Positions 52,007 to 61,289 of a stretch of 64,000 nucleotides of DNA are shown here, one piece after another. Under the pieces are notes generated by a model, which was not told the DNA's origin, made no database searches, and worked only from the letters and a program-made list of their open reading frames with translations. The position numbers and the translations under genes were made by a program. The stretch's first letter is position 1. Every line of letters begins with the position of its first letter. This stretch comes from a bacterium (GTDB lineage: Bacteria; Methylomirabilota; Methylomirabilia; Methylomirabilales; 2-02-FULL-66-22), in NCBI GenBank assembly GCA_029580855.1, contig JAKPQH010000189.1, forward strand, positions 62,001 through 126,000, in the 5' to 3' direction.

Positions 52007-52159
52007 TCGACTGACCCTTCACGCGGCCGCCCATCGCCGCCCGCACCCGCCGGGAGATCGGCACCCATGCTGCGTGACGGTTTTGCGGATGTCAAGGCCG
52101 GCGCCGATCCCGCCGCAGCCGCTCGACGCCCGCCGGCGCGCCGCCGGCGCCGCCGGCCG

Positions 52160-53101
52160 TCAGCGAGTCGTGCTCAACAGGGCCTTGGCTGCCTGGGCCA
52201 CGTGCTTCGGCGTCAAGCCGTATTTCTCCAGGATGGCGTCGTTGGCGCCGGACTCGCCGTAACAGTCCTGCAAGCCGTGGATCCGCATGGGGGTGGGGGC
52301 GTGCTGTCCCAGCACCTCGGCCACCGCCCCGCCCAGACCGCCGATGACGTTGTGATCCTCGGTCGTGAGGACGCGGCCCGTCTTCTTGGCCGCCGCCACG
52401 ATCCCGTCCACGTCGAGGGGCTTCAGCGTGTGGATGTGCACCAGGTGGGCGCTGATGCCCTCCTGCGCCAGCAGATCGCACGCCTCCAGGGCGCGGACGC
52501 TCTGGACCCCGGTCCCGAAGATCGTGATATCCGTCCCGTGGCGCAGCGTCACCGCCTTGCCGAAGACGAACTGGTAGTCCTCGCCGAAGATAATCGGGGT
52601 CGCGTCGCGCGTGAGCCGCAGGTACGCCGGTCCCGGCATGTCCGTGAGGGCCAGCGTGGCCAGCCGGCACTCGACGCCGTCCGCCGGAGCCACGACGACC
52701 ATGTTCGGCATGGCCCGCATGATCGCGATATCTTCCACATCGATGTGCGTCTTGCCCGTCTTGGCGGTCAGGATACCGCTGTACGAGCCACCCAGCTTGA
52801 CCGTCAGCTTCGGCTGCGCCACGGTCACCCGCAACTGATCCAGCGCCCGGTTGGCCAGGAAGCAGGCAAAACTGCTGAGCCACGGGACGAGGCCGACGGT
52901 CGCCATCCCGGCGGCCACACCCATCATGTTCTGCTCGGCGATCCCCAGGTTCAGGAAGAACTCGGGGGCGTTGTACGCCACCGTCTGCGCCATGGTGGAG
53001 CTGGCCAGATCCGCATCCAGCACCATGACGTTGGGGTGCGTCTTGGTGAGCTCCAGCAGGGCATCGCCCCAGGCGACTCGCATCTCCATCGTTTGTCCCA
53101 T
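52160..53101 (-). CDS. Transketolase C-terminal subunit
   Basis: 313 residues from the ATG at 53101 (MGQTMEMRVAWGDALLELTKTHPNVMVLDADLASS), preceded by GGAGG. It holds the pyrimidine-binding and C-terminal domains: FFLNLGIAEQNMMGVAAGMATVG with the catalytic Glu, TGKTHIDVEDIAIMRAMPNMVVVAPADG, and TTEDHNVIGGLGGAVAEVL. Works with the N-terminal subunit encoded 100 bp upstream as a split transketolase transferring C2 ketol units, or as a specialised sugar-catabolic enzyme. Confidence 0.93.
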   Translation of the reverse strand: MGQTMEMRVAWGDALLELTKTHPNVMVLDADLASSTMAQTVAYNAPEFFLNLGIAEQNMMGVAAGMATVGLVPWLSSFACFLANRALDQLRVTVAQPKLTVKLGGSYSGILTAKTGKTHIDVEDIAIMRAMPNMVVVAPADGVECRLATLALTDMPGPAYLRLTRDATPIIFGEDYQFVFGKAVTLRHGTDITIFGTGVQSVRALEACDLLAQEGISAHLVHIHTLKPLDVDGIVAAAKKTGRVLTTEDHNVIGGLGGAVAEVLGQHAPTPMRIHGLQDCYGESGANDAILEKYGLTPKHVAQAAKALLSTTR

Positions 53102-53201
53102 CGCGATCCTCCGCATTCTCGAAGCCGCGGGCGCGCCTGCCCAGCGCCGCGCGCGACTGTTCGGATCACAACCCGAATTCCGATCGACCGTCCGAATGCC
53201 C

Positions 53202-54062
53202 TCAGGCGCGCGGACGCTGCAGCTCCAGTTCGGCGAGCGCCTTGGCCAGCTCCTCCGCGTTCGGAACCTTGGCGTGCCAGTTGTAGTCGCCCTCCATGAA
53301 GGAAACGCCCTTCCCCTTGACGGTGTGGGCCACGATGCACGTGGGTTGCCCCTTGGTCGCTTTGGCCCGCTCCATGGCCGGCACCAGGGCGTCGAAGTCG
53401 TGACCGTCCACCTCGAGGACGTTCCAGCCGAAGGCACGCCACTTCTCGGGGACATTGGGCAGGGGATTGATCCGGTGTTTCAGGTTCCCGTCCTTGGGGA
53501 ACCCGAACTGCTGGACCTTGTTCCAGTCCACGATGGCCGTCAGATTGTCCGCCTTGTAGTAGCTCGCCGCCCAGGCCATCTCCCAGACCTGTCCTTCCTC
53601 GATCTCCCCGTCGCCCAGGAGCACCCAGGTGTGGAACGTCTTCCCCAACCGCCGCGCGCCCAGCGCCATGCCCAGCGGGGGGCTCGCCCCCGTCCCCAGC
53701 GAGCCGGAGGCCATATCGATTCCCGGCGTCTTGGTCATGTCCGGGTGGCCCTGCATGCGCGAGCCGATGGCGTCGAAGGTGAACACCTCCTCCACCGGGA
53801 AGTAGCCCTTGAGCGCCAGGATTGCGTACAGCGCGATGCAGGAGTGGCCCTTGGAGAGCACAAAGCGGTCCCGGTCCGGCCACTGCGGGTTCTGCGGATC
53901 CACCCGCAGCATCTTGAAGTACAGCGCGACGCCGATTTCCACCATGGACAGCGGGCCCCCGATGTGGCCCGCGCCCGCGCGGTGGACCGCCTCCAGGATG
54001 AGCCTCCGCACCTGGACCGCCTTCTCCTGCAGGTCCCGCTTCAACACAGGATCCATGGGCAT
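53202..54062 (-). CDS. Transketolase N-terminal subunit
   Basis: 286 residues from the ATG at 54062 (MPMDPVLKRDLQEKAVQVRRLILE), preceded by GGAGG. Features: HRAGAGHIGGPLSMVEIGVALYF, FVLSKGHSCIALYAILAL, and the thiamine-diphosphate motif LGDGEIEEGQVWEMAWAASYYKADNLTAIVDWN. Split transketolases often sit in pentose, sulfosugar or apiose catabolic loci; here it lies between the MBL-PilZ gene and a sugar isomerase. Its start is ~220 bp from the end of that isomerase gene on the same strand. Confidence 0.93.
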   Translation of the reverse strand: MPMDPVLKRDLQEKAVQVRRLILEAVHRAGAGHIGGPLSMVEIGVALYFKMLRVDPQNPQWPDRDRFVLSKGHSCIALYAILALKGYFPVEEVFTFDAIGSRMQGHPDMTKTPGIDMASGSLGTGASPPLGMALGARRLGKTFHTWVLLGDGEIEEGQVWEMAWAASYYKADNLTAIVDWNKVQQFGFPKDGNLKHRINPLPNVPEKWRAFGWNVLEVDGHDFDALVPAMERAKATKGQPTCIVAHTVKGKGVSFMEGDYNWHAKVPNAEELAKALAELELQRPRA

Positions 54063-54318
54063 GCGAACCTCCTTCCCCCGTACCGGATGAGACATCACTC
54101 CCCTACCAACGCCAACAGATCTTCACCGCAACTTAGAACTCGGACCTCATCGCGGCCCCCGCCAAGGGCAGGCGGCTGCAGCCTCCACCGGGTCGCGGCT
54201 GCGCAAAAAGCTCCCCCGGTGCGACGGCGCGCTGCGTGGCGTGCGGGCGCATCGGACCGCAGGTCGCAGCGCCGCACAAGCCAGCCAACGCCGCAGATAC
54301 GCCGTGGTCAGCAGCCTC

Positions 54319-55200
54319 TCAGATGTTGAAGTTGTCCCGCAGGTATTGCCGATTCCGGCGCGCGGCGATCAGGGGCGGGTCGGGCGACGTGTCCTCCTCG
54401 ATGACCATCCAACCCGAAAATTCCGCCCGCCGCAGACCCTCCACGAATCCCTGCAGGTCCACACTCCCCTTGCCGAGCCCGCAGAAGATGTACCGCCGCA
54501 GCGCGGCCAGAAAGCCGAGACCCTGCGCCCGGCATTCCGCCAACACTTCGGGATTCACATCTTTGATGTGCACGTACCGGACGCGGGACCCGAAGGACCG
54601 GACGACTTCTACGGGATCGGCGCCGCCGTACACCAAATGCCCGGCATCCACACACAGACCCAGCGCCCTGGGGTCGGTGTAATGGAGCAGCGCGTCCAGC
54701 TCTTGGCGGGTCTCCACGTACGATCCGGCATGCGGATGCACGGCGAGTCGCACGCCCAGCGGCTCGCACGCCGCGGCCAGGGCATGGACACCGTCTCTCA
54801 CCGCCCTCCACTGCGCCTCGGTCAGCCCGGCACTGCCGTCCGCGGGAACACGGCCGGCCTGTGCGATGCGCTCGGCTCCACCGCGCAGGCCGAGGATCAG
54901 GACGTGTACGCGCATGGCCGACAGGGTTCGGGCCACCGCCAGCGCCCGTGCGATTTGCTCCGCGTGCCCGCGCCGATCCTCCAGCGCGATCCAGCAGAAG
55001 TTCGAGGCCAGGGCCAGGCCGTAGCGCTGGAGCAGAGGTTTCAGCTCCGCCGGGTCGAGCGGCAGGCCTGTCCCGTACTCCGTCCCCTCGTAGCCGGCCT
55101 CCACCATTTCTGCCAACACCCGATCGATGGGAATGATCGGACGAAGATCCGGCAGGTCATCGCTGTTCCAGTTCATCGGCGCCGTCGCCACACGAATCAT
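54319..55200 (-). CDS. Sugar phosphate isomerase/epimerase (IolE/Hyi-like TIM barrel)
   Basis: 293 residues. MIRVATAPMNWNSDDL resembles the IolE N-terminus (xxxNPIxWxNDDxP). Metal-site residues are visible in YEGTEYGTG (Glu), LAVHPHAGSYVET, ALGLCVDAGHLVYGGADPVEVV (DxGH) and RVRYVHIKDVNPEVL (HIKD). Close to inosose dehydratase (IolE) by these motifs. It diverges from the iolM-ABC operon across a 356-bp region containing a LacI-like operator, so it could feed into or out of the same inositol pathway. Confidence 0.88.
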   Translation of the reverse strand: MIRVATAPMNWNSDDLPDLRPIIPIDRVLAEMVEAGYEGTEYGTGLPLDPAELKPLLQRYGLALASNFCWIALEDRRGHAEQIARALAVARTLSAMRVHVLILGLRGGAERIAQAGRVPADGSAGLTEAQWRAVRDGVHALAAACEPLGVRLAVHPHAGSYVETRQELDALLHYTDPRALGLCVDAGHLVYGGADPVEVVRSFGSRVRYVHIKDVNPEVLAECRAQGLGFLAALRRYIFCGLGKGSVDLQGFVEGLRRAEFSGWMVIEEDTSPDPPLIAARRNRQYLRDNFNI

Positions 55201-55404
55201 GCGCCCCCTCCCTCACGCGTCTCCGGCCGTCGCGGGCGGCGCTCGCCTTCGATTGTCAGAGATCGCACCACCCGATGGCGCGGGCGGCGTACAGGCCCCG
55301 TAGACTAGCCGAAGTGCCCGTCCCGCGCAAGACTTCCCTGGAGCGGCGCGACGTACCGGCCGCCCGGCGCCCCACCGCATCCTCCTGCCCGCCGACGGTC
55401 AAGT

Positions 55405-55432
55405 TGTTAGCGTTAACGTTACACAAATAAAA
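55405..55432 (+). promoter_or_regulatory. Promoter with overlapping LacI/PurR-like operator
   Basis: TTGTTA (55405-55410), 16-bp spacer, AATAAA (55427-55432), about 125 bp before iolM. A near-perfect palindrome TAGCGTTAACGTTA (55409-55422, 12 of 14 symmetric, centre CGTTAACG) sits in the spacer, the geometry expected for a LacI-family repressor. The AT-rich patch stands out in otherwise GC-rich DNA. No LacI gene is in the window. Nothing else is recognisable in the gap 55201-55556. Confidence 0.5.
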
Positions 55433-55556
55433 CAAAGTCCGCAACCCATGACTCCCCCCTTGACAGGGATCGCCCCTCGCGGGGAGAGTAGGAGCCGGAA
55501 AATCGGTTCGCTTTCCCGTGGCCGTCGCAAGGGATGCGGCAACAAGGAGGATTGTC

Positions 55557-56729
55557 ATGAAGGCACTGGTGCTGGATGCGAAGTGGGAGCCGAAACCGGG
55601 CTACGTTGTCAGCGAGTTCGAAAAGACGACGGGCAAGGCCGTTACGGGGAACGGCGTCTACAAGGCCCCGACACTCGCCCTCCGGGAGGTCCCGGTCCCC
55701 AAGATCGGCCCCAAGGACGTCCTGCTCAAGGTGAAAGCCTGCGGCGTGTGCGGGTCGGACATCCACATGTACGAGACCGACGCGCAGGGCTACGTCATGT
55801 ACCCGGGTCTCATGAAGCTGCCCTGCGTCACCGGCCACGAGTTCTCCGGCGTCGTCCAGGAAGTGGGCAAGGAGGTCCGCGACCTGAAGGTGGGCGACAT
55901 GGTGACCGCCGAGGAGATGATCTGGTGCGGCGAGTGTACCCCCTGTCGGAACGGCTACCCGAACCAGTGCACCAACCTCGAAGAGATCGGCTTCACCATC
56001 GACGGGGCCTTTGCCGAGTATCTCGCCATCGGCAGCAAGTACTGCTGGAAGCTGGACGCGATTGCGGAGCGCTACCCCGACCCCGAGACGGTGTTCGAGC
56101 TGGGCGCCACCGTGGAGCCGTCCTGCGTCGCCTACAACGCCGTCTTCATCCGCGGCGGCGGCTTTAAGCCGGGGGCCTATGCGGTCGTCTACGGCGGGGG
56201 CTGCATCGGCCTCTCCGCCATCGCCATGATCAAGGCGGCCGGAGCCGCCAAACTCATCGCCTTCGAGACGGTCGAGGCCCGGCGCCGGCTCTGCGCCACC
56301 ATGGGTGCCGACCACGTCTACGACCCGGTGGCTCTCACCAAGCAGGGGACGCGGCCGTCCGACGTCGTCCTCGACCTGACCCGCGGGGAGGGGGCCAACT
56401 TCCAGCTGGAGGCGGCCGGGGCCCCGACCCTGACCTTCCCCGAGATGGAGCGGTCCATGGCCGTCAACGGAAAGATCGCCCAGGTCGGTCGGGCCGCGGA
56501 CCGGGTCCCCGTGTACCTGGACCAGTTCCAGGTCCGCCACGCGCAGTTCTTCGGGTCCCAGGGCCACTCCGGCGACGAGATTTTCCCCAACGTCATCCGC
56601 CTCATGGCCAGCGGTGCCCTGGACAACCGGAAGATCATCACGGCGCGCTTCGCCCTGGACAACGTGGTGGAAGGCATCAAGCAATCCGGTAGCCGGACCG
56701 ACGGCAAGATCTTGGTGAAGCCGCGCTGA
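55557..56729 (+). CDS. iolM: Zinc-dependent dehydrogenase, probable scyllo-inosose 3-dehydrogenase (IolM-like)
   Basis: 390 residues from the ATG at 55557, preceded by AAGGAGG. The start MKALVLDAKWEPKPGYVVSEFEK, a longer N-terminus than most MDR enzymes, and SKYCWKLDAI, CVAYNAVFIRGGGFKPG and FFGSQGHSGDEIFP agree well with my memory of Thermotoga maritima TM0412 (IolM). Catalytic zinc: ACGVCGSDIHMYE and TGHEFSG; structural zinc: WCGECTPCRNGYPNQC; NAD loop VYGGGCIGLSAIAM. IolM oxidises 2-keto-myo-inositol to a diketone. First gene of an operon with a sugar ABC importer, a creatininase-fold hydrolase and an IolO-like epimerase. Confidence 0.8.
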   Translation: MKALVLDAKWEPKPGYVVSEFEKTTGKAVTGNGVYKAPTLALREVPVPKIGPKDVLLKVKACGVCGSDIHMYETDAQGYVMYPGLMKLPCVTGHEFSGVVQEVGKEVRDLKVGDMVTAEEMIWCGECTPCRNGYPNQCTNLEEIGFTIDGAFAEYLAIGSKYCWKLDAIAERYPDPETVFELGATVEPSCVAYNAVFIRGGGFKPGAYAVVYGGGCIGLSAIAMIKAAGAAKLIAFETVEARRRLCATMGADHVYDPVALTKQGTRPSDVVLDLTRGEGANFQLEAAGAPTLTFPEMERSMAVNGKIAQVGRAADRVPVYLDQFQVRHAQFFGSQGHSGDEIFPNVIRLMASGALDNRKIITARFALDNVVEGIKQSGSRTDGKILVKPR

Positions 56730-56742
56730 GTTGGGGGATTGC

Positions 56743-58233
56743 ATGATCGAACCACTCCTGAAGATGGAGGGGGTGTCTAAGTCCTTTCCGGGCGTCACGG
56801 CCCTCTCGCGGGTGGACTTCGATCTCCTCCACGGTGAAGTTCACGTTCTCATCGGCGAGAATGGAGCCGGCAAGTCTACCCTGATCAAACTGCTCTCCGG
56901 GGTCTATGCCTGCGACGAGGGTCGGATATTTCTCGACGGCCGTCAGGTGGCCATCAGTTCGGTGCGGGCCGCGCAGGAGTTGGGGGTAGCTACTATCTAC
57001 CAGGAGATGAATCTTATCTCTGAGCTGACAGTGGCCCAGAACATCCTCTTGGGCCGCGAGCCGCGCAAGGCGGCCGGACTTCTGCTGGACAAGAGAGCAG
57101 CCCGGCGCCAGAGCGCGGAGCTACTCGCTTCGTTGGGCCAGCACATCGACCCTGATGCCCAGGTGAAAACGCTGTCGGTTCCGCAACAGCAGATGGTGGA
57201 GGTCGCCAAAGCTCTATCGATGGCCGCGCGCATCGTCATTTTCGATGAGCCGACGGACACCCTGGCCGAGAAGGAGACCGCCGCGCTCTTTCGAATGATT
57301 CGGATCCTCAAAACCAAGGGGATGGGTATCATCTATATCTCCCACCGGCTGGAAGAGATCCGGGAAATCGGCGACCGAGTCACCGTTCTACGCGACGGGC
57401 ATCTGATCGGAACGCTCCCCGTCGCCGAAACTCGTATCGAGGGCTTGATCCGGATGATGGTGGGGCGGGAGATCACCGACCAGTTCCCTCGGCGCCGCCA
57501 CCCACGGGGCGAAGTCGCTCTGGAGGTGAAACATTTGTTCGTGCGGGGGGTGCTCCACGACGTCAGTCTCACGGTTCACCGCGGGGAGGTCGTGGGTCTT
57601 TCCGGTCTGGTGGGTTCGGGGCGGACGTCGCTAGCCCGCGTCCTCTTCGGCGTGGACAAGCGTGACGCGGGAGAGATTCGCCTCTTCGGAGCGCCGGCGG
57701 CCATCGACTCTCCCTTCGCGGCGAGTAGGCTGGGGATCGCCTTTCTCACCGAGGACCGTAAAGCCCTGGGCCTTTTCCAGACCCTATCAGTTGCCGATAA
57801 CATCATCCTGGCGGCTATCCGACAACTCTTTCCACGCTTGTGGATCGATGCCCAGGGTGCGCGGGCCGCGGCACAAGAATATGTCACACGATTACGGATT
57901 CAGACCCCGAGCCTGAGCCAGTTGGTCCAGTTCCTCTCCGGCGGCAACCAGCAAAAGGTGGTCTTAGCCAAGTGGCTGGCCACTCATGCCAAACTTCTCA
58001 TCCTTGACGAGCCCACCCGGGGGATCGACGTGGGAGCCAAGCTGGAGATCCACAGCCTGATGGACGAACTGGTGGCTCAGGGTACCCCTATCGTCATGAT
58101 CTCTTCGGAGATGCCAGAGATCTTGGGTATGAGCGATCGCATCTACGTCATGCGAGAGGGCCGAATCGTTGGAGAATTCTCCCACCACGAGGCCACTCAG
58201 GAGCACCTCTTGACCTGTGCGGTGGGAGGCTAG
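56743..58233 (+). CDS. Ribose/inositol-type (CUT2) ABC transporter ATPase
   Basis: 496 residues from the ATG at 56743, four bases after a GGGGG ribosome site and 13 bp after iolM. Two fused ATPase domains. First: Walker A GENGAGKST, signature-like LSVPQQQMVEVAKAL, Walker B IVIFDEPTD. Second: GLVGSGRTSLARVLFG (degenerate Walker A), LSGGNQQKVVLAKWL, LLILDEPTRGIDVG. This asymmetry is normal for RbsA/XylG/MglA. It powers import through the two RbsC-like permeases that follow. Confidence 0.95.
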   Translation: MIEPLLKMEGVSKSFPGVTALSRVDFDLLHGEVHVLIGENGAGKSTLIKLLSGVYACDEGRIFLDGRQVAISSVRAAQELGVATIYQEMNLISELTVAQNILLGREPRKAAGLLLDKRAARRQSAELLASLGQHIDPDAQVKTLSVPQQQMVEVAKALSMAARIVIFDEPTDTLAEKETAALFRMIRILKTKGMGIIYISHRLEEIREIGDRVTVLRDGHLIGTLPVAETRIEGLIRMMVGREITDQFPRRRHPRGEVALEVKHLFVRGVLHDVSLTVHRGEVVGLSGLVGSGRTSLARVLFGVDKRDAGEIRLFGAPAAIDSPFAASRLGIAFLTEDRKALGLFQTLSVADNIILAAIRQLFPRLWIDAQGARAAAQEYVTRLRIQTPSLSQLVQFLSGGNQQKVVLAKWLATHAKLLILDEPTRGIDVGAKLEIHSLMDELVAQGTPIVMISSEMPEILGMSDRIYVMREGRIVGEFSHHEATQEHLLTCAVGG

Positions 58234-58237
58234 GCCC

Positions 58238-59209
58238 ATGGAGCGCCTCGCAGCCCGTATCGCGTCGTTGCTTTCGGGGCCGATCGTTATTACGTTGGTG
58301 ATGATCTTGCTGTTTTCCTTCCTGTCGGAGGGCTTTTTCTCTGCATCCAATGCGGTGAACATTATCCGTCAGGCCAGCGTTCTGGCGCTGGTCTCCTTCG
58401 GACAGACCTTCGTCATTTTGCTGGCCGGTATCGACCTGTCGGTGGGAGCGGTTATGGGGCTCACGTCCTGCGTCACTGCCCAGTTGATGCTTGCTGGCCA
58501 CGTCCACCCGGTCCTGGCGGCCCTGATCGGCATCGCGATCGCCGCCTTGTGCGGTCTCATCAACGGGATTGTTCACAGTTTCTTGGGCCTCAACCCCTTC
58601 GTTCCCACTTTCGGGATGTGGGGCATGGCGCTGGGGGCAGCGTTGATCATCACCGAGGAGCGGGTCATTACCGGTTTTCCCGGCACCCTCCGGTACCTGC
58701 ACGACGGGGAGGTCCTGGGCCTGCCGGCGCCGCTTCTCCTAGTAGTCGCGGCCTTTTTCTTCTTGCACATCGTCCTGCGGGCAACACCGGCAGGGGTCGC
58801 GACATACGCCATCGGAGGCAACGAAGGCGCAGCCAGGCTCTCCGGCATCCGGGTTCGACTTCACAAAACGGCCATCTACACGTTCTCGGGCTTGATGGCC
58901 GGCATCGCAGGGATCTTATTCCTGGCCCGCTCCAATGCCGCCCAGGCCATCGACACGATTGGTTACGAGTTCGATTCCATCGCGGCCGTGGTGGTAGGCG
59001 GGACGTCACTCATGGGCGGTAGAGGAGGCGTGACCCGGACCCTCGTGGGCGTGGCCTTGATCGCGACGTTACGGAATGGGCTCAACATGGTTGGAGTGAA
59101 CCTGTACCTACAGCTGGTCTTCATTGGGTTGGGATTGATCTTGGCTTATGTCTCTGAGAATCGGAGGTTGCTCCCGCTTCTCGGTCTACGGCGGGCAAAG
59201 GAGGCTTGA
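58238..59209 (+). CDS. CUT2 ABC transporter permease 1 (RbsC-like)
   Basis: 323 residues from the ATG at 58238. About eight to ten hydrophobic helices; GQTFVILLAGIDLSVGAVMGLTSC is the diagnostic RbsC signature, with NGIVHSFLGLNPFVPTFGMWG, GGNEGAARLSGIRV and the C-terminal SLMGGRGGVTRTLVGVALIATLRNGLNMVGV. Stop overlaps the region of the next start. Paired with a second, different permease, so the channel is probably a heterodimer. Confidence 0.94.
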   Translation: MERLAARIASLLSGPIVITLVMILLFSFLSEGFFSASNAVNIIRQASVLALVSFGQTFVILLAGIDLSVGAVMGLTSCVTAQLMLAGHVHPVLAALIGIAIAALCGLINGIVHSFLGLNPFVPTFGMWGMALGAALIITEERVITGFPGTLRYLHDGEVLGLPAPLLLVVAAFFFLHIVLRATPAGVATYAIGGNEGAARLSGIRVRLHKTAIYTFSGLMAGIAGILFLARSNAAQAIDTIGYEFDSIAAVVVGGTSLMGGRGGVTRTLVGVALIATLRNGLNMVGVNLYLQLVFIGLGLILAYVSENRRLLPLLGLRRAKEA

Positions 59210-59211
59210 GG

Positions 59212-60147
59212 GTGCCCCTCTCCTCGCGTGCGCTTTACCGTGTGGCGGCCATGTTGGTCATTCTGGCGGCCGCCTGGCTCCTCGTTCCCCGCTTCGGCAC
59301 GGAGTCGAACATCATCAACCTCCTGCGCCAAGCCTTTCTTTTGGCCCTAGTCGCCACGGGCGTTTCCCTCAGCATGCTGGTGGCCGGGCTGGATTTGTCT
59401 ATCGGGGCGGTAGCCGCCCTTTCCTCCTGCCTCGCGGCGACCGTGATTGTCCAGGGCCACGTGATCCTCGGTATCCTGGTAGGCCTGGCCGTGGGCGCCG
59501 TGGGCGGCCTCTTCAATGGCGTCATGATCGCCAAGCTCAAGCTTCCATTCTTTATCATGACCTTCAGCATGATGTTCATCGTCCGGGGCGTAGCACTGAC
59601 GTACACGCAGGGCACCTCGATCCACGGCTTCCCGCCGAGCTTCACCTGGTTGGGTAAGAGCTTCGTCGGCCCCATCCCGATGCCGGTGATCCTCGGCGCC
59701 GCAGTCCTGGGACTCCTCCACCTTGTGTTGACCAAGACTACGTTCGGGCGGATTACGTATGCCGTGGGGGCTAACGCGGAAGCGGCCCGCTTCTCTGGGC
59801 TGGCCGTAGACCGGAATCTCATCCATGTGTACGCGCTTTCGGGCCTGCTGGCGAGTCTGTCCGGTCTCATCTACATTGCCCGCCTGAATGCCGCGGACGC
59901 CGACCTGGGGATGATGTGGCCGCTGGAAGGGATCGCTGTGGCGGTCATCGGCGGTATCGCCTTTTCCGGCGGAGAGGGAAATATCCTCGGTTTGATCCTG
60001 GGCGGCATTGTCATGGCCGTGGTAGGCAACTGTGTCAATCTGCTGGGCCTACCGGCCCGCTTTCAGGACTTCTTCATCGGTTTTGTCATCATTCTGGTGG
60101 TTCTCGCAGACCACCTCACCCGGAAGCGCGGAAAGGCTGCCACGTGA
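59212..60147 (+). CDS. CUT2 ABC transporter permease 2 (RbsC-like)
   Basis: 311 residues. I choose the GTG at 59212, seven bases after AGGAGG; the TTG at 59206 overlapping the previous stop is too close to that site. Signature: ATGVSLSMLVAGLDLSIGAVAALSSC, NGVMIAKLKLPFFIMTFSMMFIVRGVAL, VGANAEAARFSGLAVDR, and FSGGEGNILGLILGGIVMAVVGNCVNLLG. Clearly diverged from permease 1, so not a recent tandem duplicate. Confidence 0.92.
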   Translation: MPLSSRALYRVAAMLVILAAAWLLVPRFGTESNIINLLRQAFLLALVATGVSLSMLVAGLDLSIGAVAALSSCLAATVIVQGHVILGILVGLAVGAVGGLFNGVMIAKLKLPFFIMTFSMMFIVRGVALTYTQGTSIHGFPPSFTWLGKSFVGPIPMPVILGAAVLGLLHLVLTKTTFGRITYAVGANAEAARFSGLAVDRNLIHVYALSGLLASLSGLIYIARLNAADADLGMMWPLEGIAVAVIGGIAFSGGEGNILGLILGGIVMAVVGNCVNLLGLPARFQDFFIGFVIILVVLADHLTRKRGKAAT

Positions 60148-60188
60148 TTGGCAGCGTACGCGCACTATACCAAAAAGGAGGGCGGACT

Positions 60189-61169
60189 ATGAAATGGTTT
60201 GTGTGGCTCGGCTGTTTCACCTGCGTTGCTGTCGCGGTGCTGTCGGGCGGCGCGCTCGCGGCCAAGGCTCCCGGTGACGTCCACGTGGCTTTGGTGGTCA
60301 AGGACCTCACCAACCGCTTCTTCGTCGAGATGAAGTGGGGCGGCGAAGCCGCCGCCAGGCAGCATGGCATCAAGATCACCGTCCTAGCCCCCGAGAAGTA
60401 CGCCGTGGACAACCAGATCCGCATTATGGAGGACCTGATCCAGAAAAAGGTGGATGCCATCGTCATCGTGCCTATCGACGGCGCCGGGATCGTCTCGGGG
60501 ATCGAGCGAGCCAACAAGGCTAGGATTCCCGTTTTCAACCTGAATACGCTGGCCACGGGCGGCGAGGTGATTGGCTTCGCTGGCATCGACCACGTGCAGT
60601 TGGGCCGCATCCAAGGCCAGTGGGCCGTGGATACTTTGAAAGGTAGAGGCAACGTGGTGATCTTGGAAGGGACGACTGGCGCCTCCTCGGCCATTGAGCG
60701 GCAGCAGGGGGTCATGGAGGCTCTCAAGAAAACCCCTGGCGTCAAAATACTGGCCTCTACGACGGCCAAATACAACCGGCAACAGGCGATGAAGGTCATG
60801 GAGGACCTCCTGACTCGCTTCCCGGCAATCGACATGGTCCTCTGCGCCAACGACGCCATGGCGCTCGGCGCCAAGGAGGCCATCAAGGACGCACGGCGCA
60901 CGATGGGTGTGGTGGGCATCGACGCCATCCCGGAGACCCTGGAGGCCATCCAGAAGGGCGAGGTGGCGGGCACCGTGGACAGCAACGGCTTCGATCAGGG
61001 CTTCGTAGCCGTGGATCTGACGGCCAAGTATCTGTTGAAGGATCAGAAGCCGCCCAAAGACACCCTGGTCGGCTCGGGCATGGCCACCGTGATCAGCAAG
61101 GAAAATGCTCTCGCCTTTGAGCAGAGCAAAACGGAGAAGTTCAAAAAGTTTGGGATCAAGGTGGAGTAG
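60189..61169 (+). CDS. CUT2 ABC transporter sugar/inositol-binding protein (RbsB-like)
   Basis: 326 residues from the ATG at 60189, preceded by AAAAGGAGG. Signal peptide MKWFVWLGCFTCVAVAVLSGGALA, then the periplasmic-binding fold: VHVALVVKDLTNRFFVEMKWGGEAAARQHGIKI, VDAIVIVPIDGAGI, VVILEGTTGASSAIERQQGVMEAL, VLCANDAMALGAKEAI and GTVDSNGFDQGFVAVDL. It is last in the transporter operon and would set ligand specificity; the IolM/IolO neighbours suggest an inositol or inositol derivative. Confidence 0.94.
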   Translation: MKWFVWLGCFTCVAVAVLSGGALAAKAPGDVHVALVVKDLTNRFFVEMKWGGEAAARQHGIKITVLAPEKYAVDNQIRIMEDLIQKKVDAIVIVPIDGAGIVSGIERANKARIPVFNLNTLATGGEVIGFAGIDHVQLGRIQGQWAVDTLKGRGNVVILEGTTGASSAIERQQGVMEALKKTPGVKILASTTAKYNRQQAMKVMEDLLTRFPAIDMVLCANDAMALGAKEAIKDARRTMGVVGIDAIPETLEAIQKGEVAGTVDSNGFDQGFVAVDLTAKYLLKDQKPPKDTLVGSGMATVISKENALAFEQSKTEKFKKFGIKVE

Positions 61170-61289
61170 GCGAGATGAGCGGTGCGCCCCGAACCGCTCG
61201 GTGGAAACACGAGGCGCCGGGCCGGCTTACGGTTGGGCTGGGGCCTGGCGTTTGGAACACATCCGGTTTTTGAAAGAAGGAGACGAACG

